Part shown: piece by piece, positions 24,062 to 32,968 of the stretch
Position numbering within the stretch: position 1 is the stretch's first letter
Layout: each line of letters opens with the position of its first letter
Assembly (NCBI RefSeq): GCF_964026455.1
Contig: NZ_OZ032152.1
Span: 1,240,001-1,304,000, forward strand
Length of the DNA stretch: 64,000 nt
Direction of reading: 5' to 3'
From: Rickettsia endosymbiont of Lasioglossum villosulum
GTDB taxonomy: Bacteria; Pseudomonadota; Alphaproteobacteria; Rickettsiales; Rickettsiaceae
Notes under the pieces: generated by a model
What the model was told of the DNA's origin: nothing
Database searches by the model: none
The model's input: only the letters and a program-made list of their open reading frames with translations
Made by a program: the position numbers and the translations under genes

Positions 24062-24919
24062 CTACTTAGCTAAATTAAGATATTTTAAAACTTCAGCATC
24101 GGGCGAAATGATAAAATTAGTATCTTCTTTCTTTAAAGAATTTTTATATACTAAAAGCGACTTATAAAATTTGTAAAATTCCGGATCGGCAGAATAAGCA
24201 GAATTATATATTTTAGCCGCTTTCTCGTCACCATCACCTTTGATAATTTGGGCATCTTTGTAAGCTTTAGCAAGTATTATCTTACTTTCCTTATCGGCTT
24301 TTGAGCGAATACGAACACTTTCTTCTTGCCCTTCTGCCCTAATTTGTGTCGCTTCTTTTTCACGAGCAGTTTGCATACGACGATAAATAGCCGCACTATT
24401 TTCCTTTGGTAAGTCAGCTCTTAGAATTCTAACATCAACCACATCAATACCGAAGCTTTTAGCTTCGCCGTCTACTTGATTTAAAATATTAAGCATTACA
24501 TTACTACGCTCTTGCGATAATAAACTACTTAGTGAAATCTTACCTATTACTTTCCGCATTGAAGATTCAAGGTTACGAGTCAGCCTAATTTTGACTCCCT
24601 GATAATCATGAACAGTTTTATAAAACATTACAGGATTATTAATTTGAAACTTAGCATAAGCATCAACAATAACTCTTTTACCATCAGCAGCCGTTAACTC
24701 TTTTGCTTCAACTTCAACATCTAAAAGACGCTTATCAAAAAATTCAACATTTTGAATTAACGGAACTTTAATATGTAGTCCAGGTTTTTCTATGGTTCTT
24801 ACTGCTTCACCAAATTGGAATACTACAGCAGAGTGACGTTGATCAACTGAAAATAGTGAGCTAGAAATTAATATCAGCCCAAAAATAGCTGTAAAAATTA
24901 TATAGTAAATCTTTTGCAT
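24062..24919 (-). CDS. hflC: HflC, SPFH-domain regulator of FtsH protease
   Basis: A 285-aa membrane-anchored SPFH/prohibitin protein. An N-terminal signal anchor (about residues 3-22) is followed by the SPFH core (VDQRHSAVVFQFGEAVRTI, FFDKRLLDVEVEAKE) and a coiled coil (YRRMQTAREKEATQIRAEGQ, about 190-230). In E. coli, HflC and HflK form a large periplasmic cage around FtsH and modulate degradation of membrane proteins. hflK lies upstream across a repeat; degP follows after 3 bp. Confidence 0.95.
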   Translation of the reverse strand: MQKIYYIIFTAIFGLILISSSLFSVDQRHSAVVFQFGEAVRTIEKPGLHIKVPLIQNVEFFDKRLLDVEVEAKELTAADGKRVIVDAYAKFQINNPVMFYKTVHDYQGVKIRLTRNLESSMRKVIGKISLSSLLSQERSNVMLNILNQVDGEAKSFGIDVVDVRILRADLPKENSAAIYRRMQTAREKEATQIRAEGQEESVRIRSKADKESKIILAKAYKDAQIIKGDGDEKAAKIYNSAYSADPEFYKFYKSLLVYKNSLKKEDTNFIISPDAEVLKYLNLAK

Positions 24920-24951
24920 TTAATTTAACATTTTTTATTGTTTAATTAGCT

Positions 24952-25056
24952 TCGTCATTGCGAGGAGATTCGTAGAATCGACGTGGCAATCTCATGAAAC
25001 AATGCGATACTCCTGAGATTGCTTCGTTAATTACTTCGTAATTTCCTCGCAATGAC
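24952..25056. repeat. Palindromic element, family A (between hflK and hflC)
   Basis: Outer arms TCGTCATTGCGAGGA and CCTCGCAATGACT, inner arms GGCAATCTCA and TGAGATTGC. It separates two genes that are normally tightly linked. Confidence 0.85.
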
Positions 25057-25073
25057 TGGATGACACTACATCA

Positions 25074-26081
25074 TCACTTAATAGACATATGCGGTAATAG
25101 AGCATTATTAATAATAGTCTTACTTGAACCACTTAATACTTCTTCAGCTACTTCTAAATATAGCCTGTCTCTAGTTACTTGCTTATTTGCAGCATATTGG
25201 TTATAAATTGCACTAAATCTTTGGCTATCTCCTTCGGCCTTTGATATTATTTCCTCTCTATAGGCTTCTGCTTCTTCTATAATTCTAGCTGCTGCCCCTC
25301 TAGCTTCCGGTAATACTTTATTATTATAGGCTTGAGCTTGATTTATTTCTTTTTCTTTATCTGCTTTTGAAGTTTGCACATCTCTATAAGCATCTATTAC
25401 CTCAGCAGGTGGCTCAGCTTTTAATAATTGCACCTTTTCAATCATTACTCCAACGTTATAACTATCTAGAATTTTTTGTGCTAATGTTTCTATTTTATGA
25501 GTAATTTCCTGCTTCTGATCAGATAATACCCAAGAAATAGGCGTGTTCCCTATCACTTCTCTAACGGCACTTTCTACTGTTGACTTAACTGTTTCTTCAG
25601 GCTTTTGTACGTTAAACATAAAATCCTCAAGATTACTAATATGCCACATTACGTCACAATTTAAAGCAACAATATTCTCATCACCAGTTAACATAATACT
25701 TTCACCGGCAATATTTTTGGTATCACCACCACTACGCACAGAATTATTTGTACGATATCCAATCTCAATTCGTCTTGATTGTTTAACTTTCTCGACTATT
25801 TCTTTTTCAAATGGAGCAGGTAAACGATAATTAAGACCAGCGTAACCTTTACGAACAAAACGTCCAAACCTTGTTACAGCCGCTTCTTCACCCTCTTTTA
25901 CTTCATAAATACCTGAGGCAAGCCACAAAACAAAAGATGCTAGAGCAACTAAAATTATTGTTTTTGTACTGAAATTAAATTGATTTTTTCTTGGTCTTGT
26001 GAATATATTATCATCTTTATCGTTATCAAAATCTTTCCACGGAGATTTTTTAAAAATTGGGATATATTTTTTACTAAGCAT
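25074..26081 (-). CDS. hflK: HflK, SPFH-domain regulator of FtsH protease
   Basis: Partner of HflC, 335 aa. A short cytoplasmic N-terminus, one TM helix (about residues 40-58, TIILVALASFVLWLASGIY) and an SPFH domain beginning VKEGEEAAVTRFGRF. The coiled-coil region carries QTSKADKEKEINQAQAYNNK and ARIIEEAEAYREEIISKAEG. It has the typical N-terminal cytoplasmic tail that distinguishes HflK from HflC. It is divergent from mrp across 107 bp that must hold promoters for both. Confidence 0.95.
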   Translation of the reverse strand: MLSKKYIPIFKKSPWKDFDNDKDDNIFTRPRKNQFNFSTKTIILVALASFVLWLASGIYEVKEGEEAAVTRFGRFVRKGYAGLNYRLPAPFEKEIVEKVKQSRRIEIGYRTNNSVRSGGDTKNIAGESIMLTGDENIVALNCDVMWHISNLEDFMFNVQKPEETVKSTVESAVREVIGNTPISWVLSDQKQEITHKIETLAQKILDSYNVGVMIEKVQLLKAEPPAEVIDAYRDVQTSKADKEKEINQAQAYNNKVLPEARGAAARIIEEAEAYREEIISKAEGDSQRFSAIYNQYAANKQVTRDRLYLEVAEEVLSGSSKTIINNALLPHMSIK

Positions 26082-26188
26082 TTGCTTTTTATATTAATTT
26101 TGAAATTTGAAGATTTAGTGATTATATATATTATAGTATTTAACGTCAAGTTGCGAACTTATAGCAGACTTAAAAAGGAAATTTAATT

Positions 26189-27145
26189 ATGGCTGATTTA
26201 CACCAAAACCAAATTATCGATAAACTGCATAATATTGCTTTTAAAGACGGTACTTTTTTAAAACAAGTTATATCAAATATTATAATTAAACATAATAATG
26301 TTGGTTTTTCAATAGATATATCAGGCATTGACAAATTAGAAGCAGAAGAAATAAAGAATGAAGCAATTAAAAAGCTTAATGAAATAGTCGGCATAGGTAA
26401 AATAACTATTGTTTTTACTGAAAGTAGAATAGTGGAAAAAAAACCTCAAAAACCCAAACATTTTGTAGAGAATGTTAAAAAGATTATCCTAGTCGCTTCA
26501 GGTAAAGGAGGAGTCGGCAAATCTACTATTTCAGCTCTTATTGCTCAGCAATTAAGTTTAGAGAATTACCGAGTTGGCATAGTTGATGCTGATATTTATG
26601 GACCTTCAATTCCCCATATATTTGGTATTAATGAAGTGCCGCAAACAGTCAATGGGCGAATAATACCGGTAAGAGCAAAAAATATCGAAGTAATATCTAT
26701 AGGCTTCTTCGTTAAAGATTATTCCGCAATTATTTGGCGTGGTCCTATGGCTAGTAAAACTATTTATCAATTATTATCAGTGACAAAATGGGATAGCCTT
26801 GATTATTTAATTATTGATATGCCACCAGGGACAGGGGACATTCATTTAAGTATGCTGGAGAATTATCATTTAAACGGCGTGGTAATCGTTACTACTCCGC
26901 AAAAAATGTCGGAAATAGATGTCGTACGCTCGATAGATTTATATCAAAAATTAAATTTACCGATACTCGGAATAATCGAGAATATGAGCGATTTATTTGA
27001 TGGTAATAGTGGAAGTCATTTATCACAAAAATATAACATACCTTTAATAGCCCAAATTCCTGTTATGTCAAAAATAGCCTATGCTTGCGATAAATCACTC
27101 CCGCTTACCGACTTACTAACATTACCTTTAAAGGAATATTTATGA
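26189..27145 (+). CDS. mrp: Mrp/ApbC/NBP35-family iron-sulfur cluster carrier ATPase
   Basis: A 318-aa P-loop ATPase of the Mrp/ApbC family that carries Fe-S clusters to apoproteins. An N-terminal MIP18/DUF59-like region (about residues 1-75) precedes the deviant Walker A ASGKGGVGKST (about 103-113), with DADIYGPSIP and IDMPPGTGDIHL following. The usual C-terminal CxxC cluster motif (normally after the ENMS segment) is not seen: ENMSDLFDGNSGSHLSQ has no Cys pair. AAGGAAA precedes the ATG. Its stop overlaps the next start by 4 bp (ATGA), indicating translational coupling. Confidence 0.92.
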   Translation: MADLHQNQIIDKLHNIAFKDGTFLKQVISNIIIKHNNVGFSIDISGIDKLEAEEIKNEAIKKLNEIVGIGKITIVFTESRIVEKKPQKPKHFVENVKKIILVASGKGGVGKSTISALIAQQLSLENYRVGIVDADIYGPSIPHIFGINEVPQTVNGRIIPVRAKNIEVISIGFFVKDYSAIIWRGPMASKTIYQLLSVTKWDSLDYLIIDMPPGTGDIHLSMLENYHLNGVVIVTTPQKMSEIDVVRSIDLYQKLNLPILGIIENMSDLFDGNSGSHLSQKYNIPLIAQIPVMSKIAYACDKSLPLTDLLTLPLKEYL

Positions 27146-28173
27146 TCTGGGTGTTTACAGATAGTAGAACGGGAAATAACCACCAAGCAATTGCACTTGC
27201 TGAAAAATTAGCAGAAGAATATACAGTCATTAGGCTTGAATATAATTGCTTAGCCAAGTTGCCGAATTTTTTACTTAAATATTATCCTATTCATATAAAA
27301 AAAGAGATATTACAAGATATTACGGCGAAACCTTTGCCTAGCATAATTATTACTGCTGGAAGAAGAACGGCAGCTTTAGCATTTTATTTAAAAAACAAGT
27401 TAAAAAAAGAAATTAAACTGATTCAAATAATGCAACCTAATTTATCTTATGAAGTGTTTGAGGCGGTGATCTTGCCTTATCATGATCAAGATCATTGCGA
27501 GCGACTGCAAGGAGCGTGGCAATCTCAGGACTTTTTCACTAGATTGCTTCGTCAATGCTATGCATTTCCTCGCAATGACGATTTCATCATCCCAATAAAC
27601 GGAGCTATCAATAACGTAACTGCTAAATTTGCTACAGCAGAGGCAGAACTACAAAAACATTATCCTAAGCTTAAAGAATTTATTGCCATAATAATTGGCG
27701 GGAATAATAAAAAATTTAATTTTACCGAAAAAGAAGCTATTCATTTTTCTTCATTGTTAAAAAGAATATATGATAATCAAAAAACTCCTTTTTTCATTAG
27801 TTTTAGCAGACGCACACCTGACACAGTAAAATCAATTATTAAAAATAACATGCCGATTTCAACAATTATATATGATCCAACTACTGATACAGGGTTTAAC
27901 CCATATATCGCTATGCTCGCTAAAGCAAAATATATAATCTCTACAGCCGATTCTATATCAATGTGCAGCGAGGCAGCTTCAAGCGGCAAACCTCTTTATA
28001 TATTCTGCCCTTCAAATTTTAATTCTGCAAAGCACAAAATTTTTGTAAAAAAACTGGTTGAGCTGAAAATAGCAAAAATGTTTGATGAGTCTGTAACGAA
28101 ATTAGAAGAGTATAGCTATCCACCTTTAGATGAAGCTGAAAGAGTTGCTGAGATTATTAAACCTTTAATATAA
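27142..28173 (+). CDS. ELM1-family protein (DUF1022) with an in-frame palindromic-element insertion
   Basis: A 343-aa protein of the family annotated 'mitochondrial fission ELM1' (named from plant ELM1); its bacterial function is unproven. It shows a glycosyltransferase-B-like layout: IWVFTDSRTGNNHQAIALAE at the start, SIIITAGRRTAALAFYL, IIGGNNKKF in the middle and TADSISMCSEAASSGKPLYI near the end, resembling nucleotide-sugar-binding folds. Residues of about 117-147 (HCERLQGAWQSQDFFTRLLR and AFPRNDD) are encoded by a family A palindromic element that keeps the frame open. It overlaps mrp by 4 bp. The insertion sits between the two lobes, probably in a surface linker. Confidence 0.85.
   Translation: MIWVFTDSRTGNNHQAIALAEKLAEEYTVIRLEYNCLAKLPNFLLKYYPIHIKKEILQDITAKPLPSIIITAGRRTAALAFYLKNKLKKEIKLIQIMQPNLSYEVFEAVILPYHDQDHCERLQGAWQSQDFFTRLLRQCYAFPRNDDFIIPINGAINNVTAKFATAEAELQKHYPKLKEFIAIIIGGNNKKFNFTEKEAIHFSSLLKRIYDNQKTPFFISFSRRTPDTVKSIIKNNMPISTIIYDPTTDTGFNPYIAMLAKAKYIISTADSISMCSEAASSGKPLYIFCPSNFNSAKHKIFVKKLVELKIAKMFDESVTKLEEYSYPPLDEAERVAEIIKPLI
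27491..27582. repeat. Palindromic element, family A, inside the ELM1-family gene
   Basis: ATCATTGCGAGCGACTGCAAGG and CTCGCAATGACGAT are the outer arms; GGCAATCTC and AGATTGC the inner arms. About 92 bp are translated within the host gene without a stop. Rickettsia palindromic elements inside ORFs are a described phenomenon. Confidence 0.9.
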
Positions 28174-28187
28174 AAGCTGGTAATTAA

Positions 28188-28493
28188 ATGAATAAAGATA
28201 TACAATCCTACATATTTATCAAAAAGCTAAAATCTTTACCATTTATCGAAGAAATATGGCTTTTTGGTTCTCGTGCTAGAGGCGATAACAACGAGCGTTC
28301 CGATATTGATCTTGCTATCATTTGCCCTAATATTACAGATCAAGAATGGTTAAAAGTTGTAGATATTATAAATGATGCTGATACGCTTTTAAAAATAGAT
28401 TGTGTCAGGTTCGATAACACGAAAATAAGCCGTGAGCTTTATGAAAATATAATAAGAAATAAAAAGATTTTATATGTTAAAAATAAATATTAA
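28188..28493 (+). CDS. MNT-type minimal nucleotidyltransferase (antitoxin of a MNT/HEPT pair)
   Basis: A 101-aa Pol-beta-like nucleotidyltransferase. The motif GSRARGDNNERSDID (about residues 28-42) fits the family rule GS-x10-DxD exactly. In studied type VII systems (e.g. MntA of Shewanella), MNT proteins polyadenylylate a tyrosine of the HEPT toxin and silence it. The stop overlaps the next gene by 20 bp, typical for these pairs. It lies 14 bp after the ELM1-family gene, so all may share a transcript starting at mrp. Confidence 0.88.
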   Translation: MNKDIQSYIFIKKLKSLPFIEEIWLFGSRARGDNNERSDIDLAIICPNITDQEWLKVVDIINDADTLLKIDCVRFDNTKISRELYENIIRNKKILYVKNKY

Positions 28494-28875
28494 ACTTAAA
28501 ACAAAACTTGAAAACTTTCGTAAAGCTTTTATAGCACTTGAAGCTATTTATTTAAAACCAATCACAGAAGATCGTGCTTATATAGACGCAACAATTCAAA
28601 GATTTGAATTTACTTTTGAACTTGCTTGGAAATTTTTAAAAGAGTATTTTGCTCAAATGGGTATAGTTCTTAATTATCCCAAAGAAGTCATTAAAGAAGC
28701 TTACGCAGTGGGCATTATAAATGATGAAGATTTATGGATTCACATGCTTCTTGATCGTAATATGACCTCACACACCTATAATAAGAAGCTTGCTGATGAA
28801 ATTTATGAACATATCAAAAATTATACTCCTGAATTTAAGAAGTTGCTAAGTATTATTGATTCAGTGACTTTATAA
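28474..28875 (+). CDS. HEPT-domain protein (toxin of MNT/HEPT pair; 'nucleotidyltransferase substrate-binding protein')
   Basis: A 133-aa all-helical protein of the HI0074/HEPT family. The RNase-like motif R-x4-H-x-Y is intact as RNMTSHTY (about residue 96), so the toxin looks catalytically competent and the Tyr modified by the partner is present. FEFTFELAWKFLKEYF near residue 50 is the family's conserved helix. Its 3' end overlaps the convergent trmJ-like gene by 23 bp. Confidence 0.87.
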   Translation: MLKINIKLKTKLENFRKAFIALEAIYLKPITEDRAYIDATIQRFEFTFELAWKFLKEYFAQMGIVLNYPKEVIKEAYAVGIINDEDLWIHMLLDRNMTSHTYNKKLADEIYEHIKNYTPEFKKLLSIIDSVTL

Positions 28876-29545
28876 TACCTTGTAAAGTTTGGACTTCAGG
28901 GGTGGAAAGGTTATTGATACGCATAAATATATTGGTAATATTTTGCTGCATGGAGTGTTTCTTGTCAGGGGCTTTAAAGAATCCGGCTTTGTCTAATTTT
29001 CCGAATAAATTTGTTAGGAAATGATCTATTTCTTCTTTAGTAGCAAGTTTTTGAATATTATAAATATCTTCTCTTGATGCAGAATTACGAAATAATTCAT
29101 AACATACAATAATAACTGCTTGTGCGATGTTTAGCGAGCTAAATTCTGTAGTATTAATAGTGATAATCTTATTGGCAAGCGATATTTCTTCATTACTAAG
29201 CCCATTATTTTCCCGCCCAAACATTATCCCGACTTTTGCAGAATTCGGATAATCGGTAGTCAAATTTTGTGAAAATACATAATCTTTATTCATCGCTCGC
29301 TTGATGCAAGTAGTCGCATATAAATATTCGAGGTCTTTAATACATTCCTCTAAGCTATTATAAATTTTTGCATCATCTATAATATTTACTGCTCCAACTG
29401 CATTATTGCGGGCTTGTTCGTTTGGCCAACCATCTCTTGGGGTTATTATTCTAAGCTCATCTAAGCCAAAATTCTTCATGGCTCTTGCGGTAGCACCGAT
29501 ATTCTCACCCATTTGCGGTGCGACTAATATTATTATAGGCTTCAT
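28853..29545 (-). CDS. TrmJ-like SPOUT RNA methyltransferase
   Basis: A 230-aa SpoU/TrmH-class methyltransferase. MKPIIILVAPQMGENIGATA with RAMKNFG, then GIMFGRENNGLSNEE and NIAQAVIIVCYEL, are the SPOUT knot motifs. Similarity is best to TrmJ, which 2'-O-methylates tRNA position 32. The C-terminal extension (about residues 165-230) matches the TrmJ length. It ends overlapping the HEPT toxin gene on the other strand. ruvC lies 1 bp upstream in the same direction. Confidence 0.87.
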   Translation of the reverse strand: MKPIIILVAPQMGENIGATARAMKNFGLDELRIITPRDGWPNEQARNNAVGAVNIIDDAKIYNSLEECIKDLEYLYATTCIKRAMNKDYVFSQNLTTDYPNSAKVGIMFGRENNGLSNEEISLANKIITINTTEFSSLNIAQAVIIVCYELFRNSASREDIYNIQKLATKEEIDHFLTNLFGKLDKAGFFKAPDKKHSMQQNITNIFMRINNLSTPEVQTLQGIIKSLNQ

Positions 29546-29546
29546 T

Positions 29547-30020
29547 TCAGTAATTTTTCGTAACTAAACAGGTATAAGCGATTGCTACAGCATCAGCTTC
29601 ATCTGAGTTAGTAATTTGGGAAGTGCCAGGCAGAAGTAACTTAATCATATGCAAAATCTGATCCTTTTCGGCATGACCATATCCTGTGACAGTTTTTTTT
29701 ATCGTGTTAGGTTTGAATTCTCGCATATCTAAACCATATCTACCAATCAGCGACATTATAGCACCTCTAGCATAGCCAAGCTTTAACGAAGTTACGCTAT
29801 TAGTATTAACAAACGTTTCTTCAATCGCTGCCATATTCGGCTTATATTCTAATATCACTTTTTCTAATATACTATTGATATAGCTAAGCCTATGATGTAT
29901 TTCATCTTTACTAGTTGTTTTTATCGTACCGCTAGCTAAGTATTTCAGTTTTGCCGACTCTTTTGCAACCACCGCCCATCCCAAACTCCCAAGTGCTGGA
30001 TCAATCCCAAGTACTATCAT
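29547..30020 (-). CDS. ruvC: Crossover junction endodeoxyribonuclease RuvC
   Basis: Holliday junction resolvase, 157 aa. The four acidic catalytic positions are visible: Asp7 in [11 protein letters not shown], Glu in AAIEETFVN (about 67), and the Asp pair in [12 protein letters not shown] (about 140) and [12 protein letters not shown]. Length is normal. It lies 1 bp from the trmJ-like gene, so probably translated from one mRNA. Confidence 0.96.
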   Translation of the reverse strand: MIVLGIDPALGSLGWAVVAKESAKLKYLASGTIKTTSKDEIHHRLSYINSILEKVILEYKPNMAAIEETFVNTNSVTSLKLGYARGAIMSLIGRYGLDMREFKPNTIKKTVTGYGHAEKDQILHMIKLLLPGTSQITNSDEADAVAIAYTCLVTKNY

Positions 30021-30054
30021 TGTTGTTTTTAGTTTATTATTATTTTTCTCAAAA

Positions 30055-30324
30055 TGTCATTGCGAGCGACTAAAGGCTTTGTTGCATGGCTCGATTTTTC
30101 CTCTGTCATCCCGTGATTTATTCACGGGATCCAGTTAAAAATATCAATAACATTGATATTTTTAGTTGTTTTTCTGGATCTAGTTCCCAAGTCACGGTAT
30201 GACACCGAGGGCGTTTTTCGAGCCATGTAACAACGTCGCGACTAAAAAGAGCGTGGCACTCTTATGAGAAAAACAAGATTCCAGAGATTGCCGCGTCGAT
30301 GCATTGCCTCTCCTCGCAATGACG
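30055..30324. repeat. Family A palindromic element split by a second element
   Basis: The outer element starts TGTCATTGCGAGCGACTAAA and ends CTCCTCGCAATGACG. It is interrupted at 30075-30237 by a separate miniature element. It fills most of the 314-bp gap between ruvC and era, which holds no gene. Confidence 0.85.
30075..30237. mobile_element. Miniature inverted-repeat element inserted in a palindromic element
   Basis: A 163-bp insertion. Its ends are GGCTTTGTTGCATGGCTCG and CGAGCCATGTAACAACGTC, 16 of 19 complementary. It is flanked by the direct 9-bp repeat GCGACTAAA at 30066-30074 and 30238-30246, a target-site duplication. The interior is a family B palindrome. TIR start (GGCTTTGTTG) and 9-bp duplication resemble those of IS903-type IS5-family elements. 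No transposase is encoded. Confidence 0.8.
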
Positions 30325-30334
30325 TTTGAATTCC

Positions 30335-31216
30335 TCATATTTTCATATGTTGATAATAATCAGAATTATCTTCCCATAACTCACGCACTTTGACGAATAA
30401 AAACAAATGCACGGGGAAGCCAAAAAACTGTTCCATCTGTTTGCAAGATTTCATTCCGAGTTCTTTGATTTTTGAGCCATTTTTACCGAGTATTATAGTT
30501 TTGTAGCTTTCTCTTGAAACTACTATAACCTGATTAATCTTTACGGATTTATCTTCAAGCTCTTCCCATTTTTCGGTTTGCACAGTTAGCTTATAAGGCA
30601 GTTCTTGCTGCAACCCTAAAAATAACTGTTCTCTCGTAATTTCTGCGGCGATAAAACGCATCGGCAAATCGGTTATGTCATCCTCTTCATAAAGCCAAGG
30701 AGCGATTTTTGCTTTACTTGTTATATATTCAATTAGCTTATTAACATTCTCACCCGATATAGCAGAAATAGGAAAAAGTAAGCTGTCAGGATATTGCTCT
30801 GTTAAGAAAGTTTTAATGTCGTTTAGATATTTTGACTCAATATCTATTTTGTTTAATAAAATTACTGGGACAATATTAAGTGAGCAAAGCTTATTTAAAA
30901 TATCATGCGTTATGCTATCTAATGGCTTTAAGCTATCAATAATTAACATGACAATATCGGCACTATGCAGGCTAGACCAAGCACATCTAACCATTGCCTT
31001 TTCTAAAGTCCCTTTCGGCTCAAATATCCCTGGCGTATCATATAAGATCACTTGCGTATCTTTTAGGGTAATAATGCCGGTAATAATTGACCTAGTTGTT
31101 TGAACTTTGGGGGTAACTATCGAAAGCTTTTCGCCAATTATTCTATTTAGCAAAGTGGACTTGCCACTATTTGGTCTGCCGATAATACAAACTGAGACTG
31201 TTTTTTGTTTAATCAT
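30335..31216 (-). CDS. era: GTPase Era
   Basis: Ribosome-assembly GTPase that binds the 3' end of 16S rRNA, 293 aa. G1 [12 protein letters not shown] (about residues 13-24), G3 DTPGIF (about 60), G4 NKIDIES (about 120), and a C-terminal KH domain with [20 protein letters not shown] (about 230-250). Its start overlaps the rnc stop by 8 bp, forming the common lepB-rnc-era operon. Confidence 0.97.
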   Translation of the reverse strand: MIKQKTVSVCIIGRPNSGKSTLLNRIIGEKLSIVTPKVQTTRSIITGIITLKDTQVILYDTPGIFEPKGTLEKAMVRCAWSSLHSADIVMLIIDSLKPLDSITHDILNKLCSLNIVPVILLNKIDIESKYLNDIKTFLTEQYPDSLLFPISAISGENVNKLIEYITSKAKIAPWLYEEDDITDLPMRFIAAEITREQLFLGLQQELPYKLTVQTEKWEELEDKSVKINQVIVVSRESYKTIILGKNGSKIKELGMKSCKQMEQFFGFPVHLFLFVKVRELWEDNSDYYQHMKI

Positions 31217-31895
31217 TTTTAAGCCTATGCAATAAACTTCTTGCGGCGTTTTTTTCAGCTTCTTTTATAGAGTGTCCCTTACCTGTTTGCTCGTAGCCGT
31301 TTATTTTTACTGATACTGTAAAGGTTGATAAGTGAGCTACGCCCTCTCTTTTAATAAGTCGATATATCGGGATATGATGATCTTTGCTTTGTGCCCATTC
31401 TTGTAAGGCGGTTTTAGGGTCATAATCTGTTAAATCTTTGACTTTTATAAATTCAGCCCATAATTTCCCTATAATATTATGAATTGTAGTAATATCACTA
31501 TCGAGATATATAGCTGCGATTAAAGCTTCCGTAACATTTTCAATATTATTAGGATTATCACGCCCGCCGGCTATTTCTTCGCCATGAGTCATAATAATAT
31601 AATTTTTTAAACCAAGCTTAGCTCCTACTACACAAATTGTTTCCTTACAAACTAAATATGATCTAATTTTAGCTAAGTTTCCTTCGTTATATTCTTTAAA
31701 ATTATTAAATAAAATTTCTGTGATAATTAAATTTAATACTGCATCACCTAGAAATTCCAACCGCTCATAATCTTTATTAGCCTTATATTCATGATGCTGT
31801 CTTAAAGAGGGATGACTTAAGGCTTCTGTTAAAAGTGCCTTATTCTTAAAACTATAATCTAGTAATTTTTCTAACTCCTTAAATGACTCCATCAA
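31209..31895 (-). CDS. rnc: Ribonuclease III
   Basis: Double-strand-specific endoribonuclease, 228 aa, used in rRNA processing. The signature [19 protein letters not shown] (about residues 44-62) is intact, with the second catalytic acidic patch near [12 protein letters not shown] (about 118). A dsRNA-binding domain forms the C-terminus ([20 protein letters not shown] to [14 protein letters not shown]). It overlaps lepB by 4 bp and era by 8 bp. Confidence 0.97.
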   Translation of the reverse strand: MMESFKELEKLLDYSFKNKALLTEALSHPSLRQHHEYKANKDYERLEFLGDAVLNLIITEILFNNFKEYNEGNLAKIRSYLVCKETICVVGAKLGLKNYIIMTHGEEIAGGRDNPNNIENVTEALIAAIYLDSDITTIHNIIGKLWAEFIKVKDLTDYDPKTALQEWAQSKDHHIPIYRLIKREGVAHLSTFTVSVKINGYEQTGKGHSIKEAEKNAARSLLHRLKND

Positions 31896-32689
31896 TCCTC
31901 TATGCTGTATAGATTTCTAAATATCCTATTAAACCTAATAGACTCTACCCAAGGTTTTAACTTTAATATCAGATTAACAACCCCTATATCACTATCCCAC
32001 CATGTTATTTTTGTTGAAAACCAAATAAATTGTGCTTTGGCAATAAAATTCTCAAACGGCACAAAACCTAAATCAATCCTACTATCATTTGACTGATCTC
32101 TATTATCACCTATAAAGAAATATTCCCCTTCCGGTACATAAAAAGCATCTGTATTACCATATTTATCGTTAGACATAATTCCTAAAACAGGAGCAAGCTT
32201 ATAAGAAAAATATGTTTTGCCATTTGGCAATGTTTCTTTAAATTTTAAATATTTTCTTCCCTCTTCACTAACATAAGTTCCTGACTCTATACGCTCTATT
32301 TTTTCATCGTTAATGTATATTACATCATCAATTAATTGCACTTTATCCCCGGGAAGCCCTATCAAACGCTTTATATATCTAGTATTCATTTCGTGAGGAG
32401 GACGAAAAATTATGATATCGCCATGCTCTGGCGTGCGAGCAAATATTCGCCCCTTAAATAAATGAATAAAGTCAAAAAAAGATAAAGAATAATTACTATA
32501 TCCATAACTATATTTTGTACCAAAAATCCGATCATTTTCAAGTATAGTAGCTTTCATTGACCCAGTTGGAACCACAAAAGATTCTATTATTAATATTCTA
32601 ATCATTAGTGCAACAACTACTACTAAAATAAAAGATTTCCATTCTTGAGCAGTTGTTTTATTATTGTTTGATTCAGTATTTGTTTGCAT
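31892..32689 (-). CDS. lepB: Signal peptidase I
   Basis: Leader peptidase, 265 aa, cleaving exported proteins at the inner membrane. One N-terminal TM helix (about residues 19-37). The catalytic Ser44 is in PTGSMKATI, the general-base Lys near residue 105 in [13 protein letters not shown], and box E is [11 protein letters not shown] (about 197). It is the first gene of lepB-rnc-era. Length is typical for Rickettsia. Confidence 0.96.
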   Translation of the reverse strand: MQTNTESNNNKTTAQEWKSFILVVVVALMIRILIIESFVVPTGSMKATILENDRIFGTKYSYGYSNYSLSFFDFIHLFKGRIFARTPEHGDIIIFRPPHEMNTRYIKRLIGLPGDKVQLIDDVIYINDEKIERIESGTYVSEEGRKYLKFKETLPNGKTYFSYKLAPVLGIMSNDKYGNTDAFYVPEGEYFFIGDNRDQSNDSRIDLGFVPFENFIAKAQFIWFSTKITWWDSDIGVVNLILKLKPWVESIRFNRIFRNLYSIED

Positions 32690-32766
32690 AAAGTTTTTTT
32701 TAGTTATATTTATTTGCTGTGTTATTAATGCTCGTATGTCATCCTTAGGGCATCAACTTAAGTACC

Positions 32767-32932
32767 GGTGTCATCCCGTGGCTTGACCACGGGATCCAGC
32801 ATAAAGCGAGATAAAATCGAGCTTTTAGCTTTAAAAACTTGTTGTATTTAGGCTTCTTTTTCTGGATCCCGTGGTCAAGCCACGGGATGACACCGAACGC
32901 GTTTTTCGACCCATGCAACAATAATACTCTTT
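32767..32932. repeat. Palindromic element, family B with a right terminus (upstream of lepB)
   Basis: Arms GTGTCATCCCGTGGCTTG and CAAGCCACGGGATGACAC. A right-hand end, CGACCCATGCAACAATA, matches the miniature-element terminus. It occupies most of the lepB-nuoF gap. Confidence 0.8.
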
Positions 32933-32968
32933 AAGTTAACACCTATGCCCCTACACATGACATAAAGG

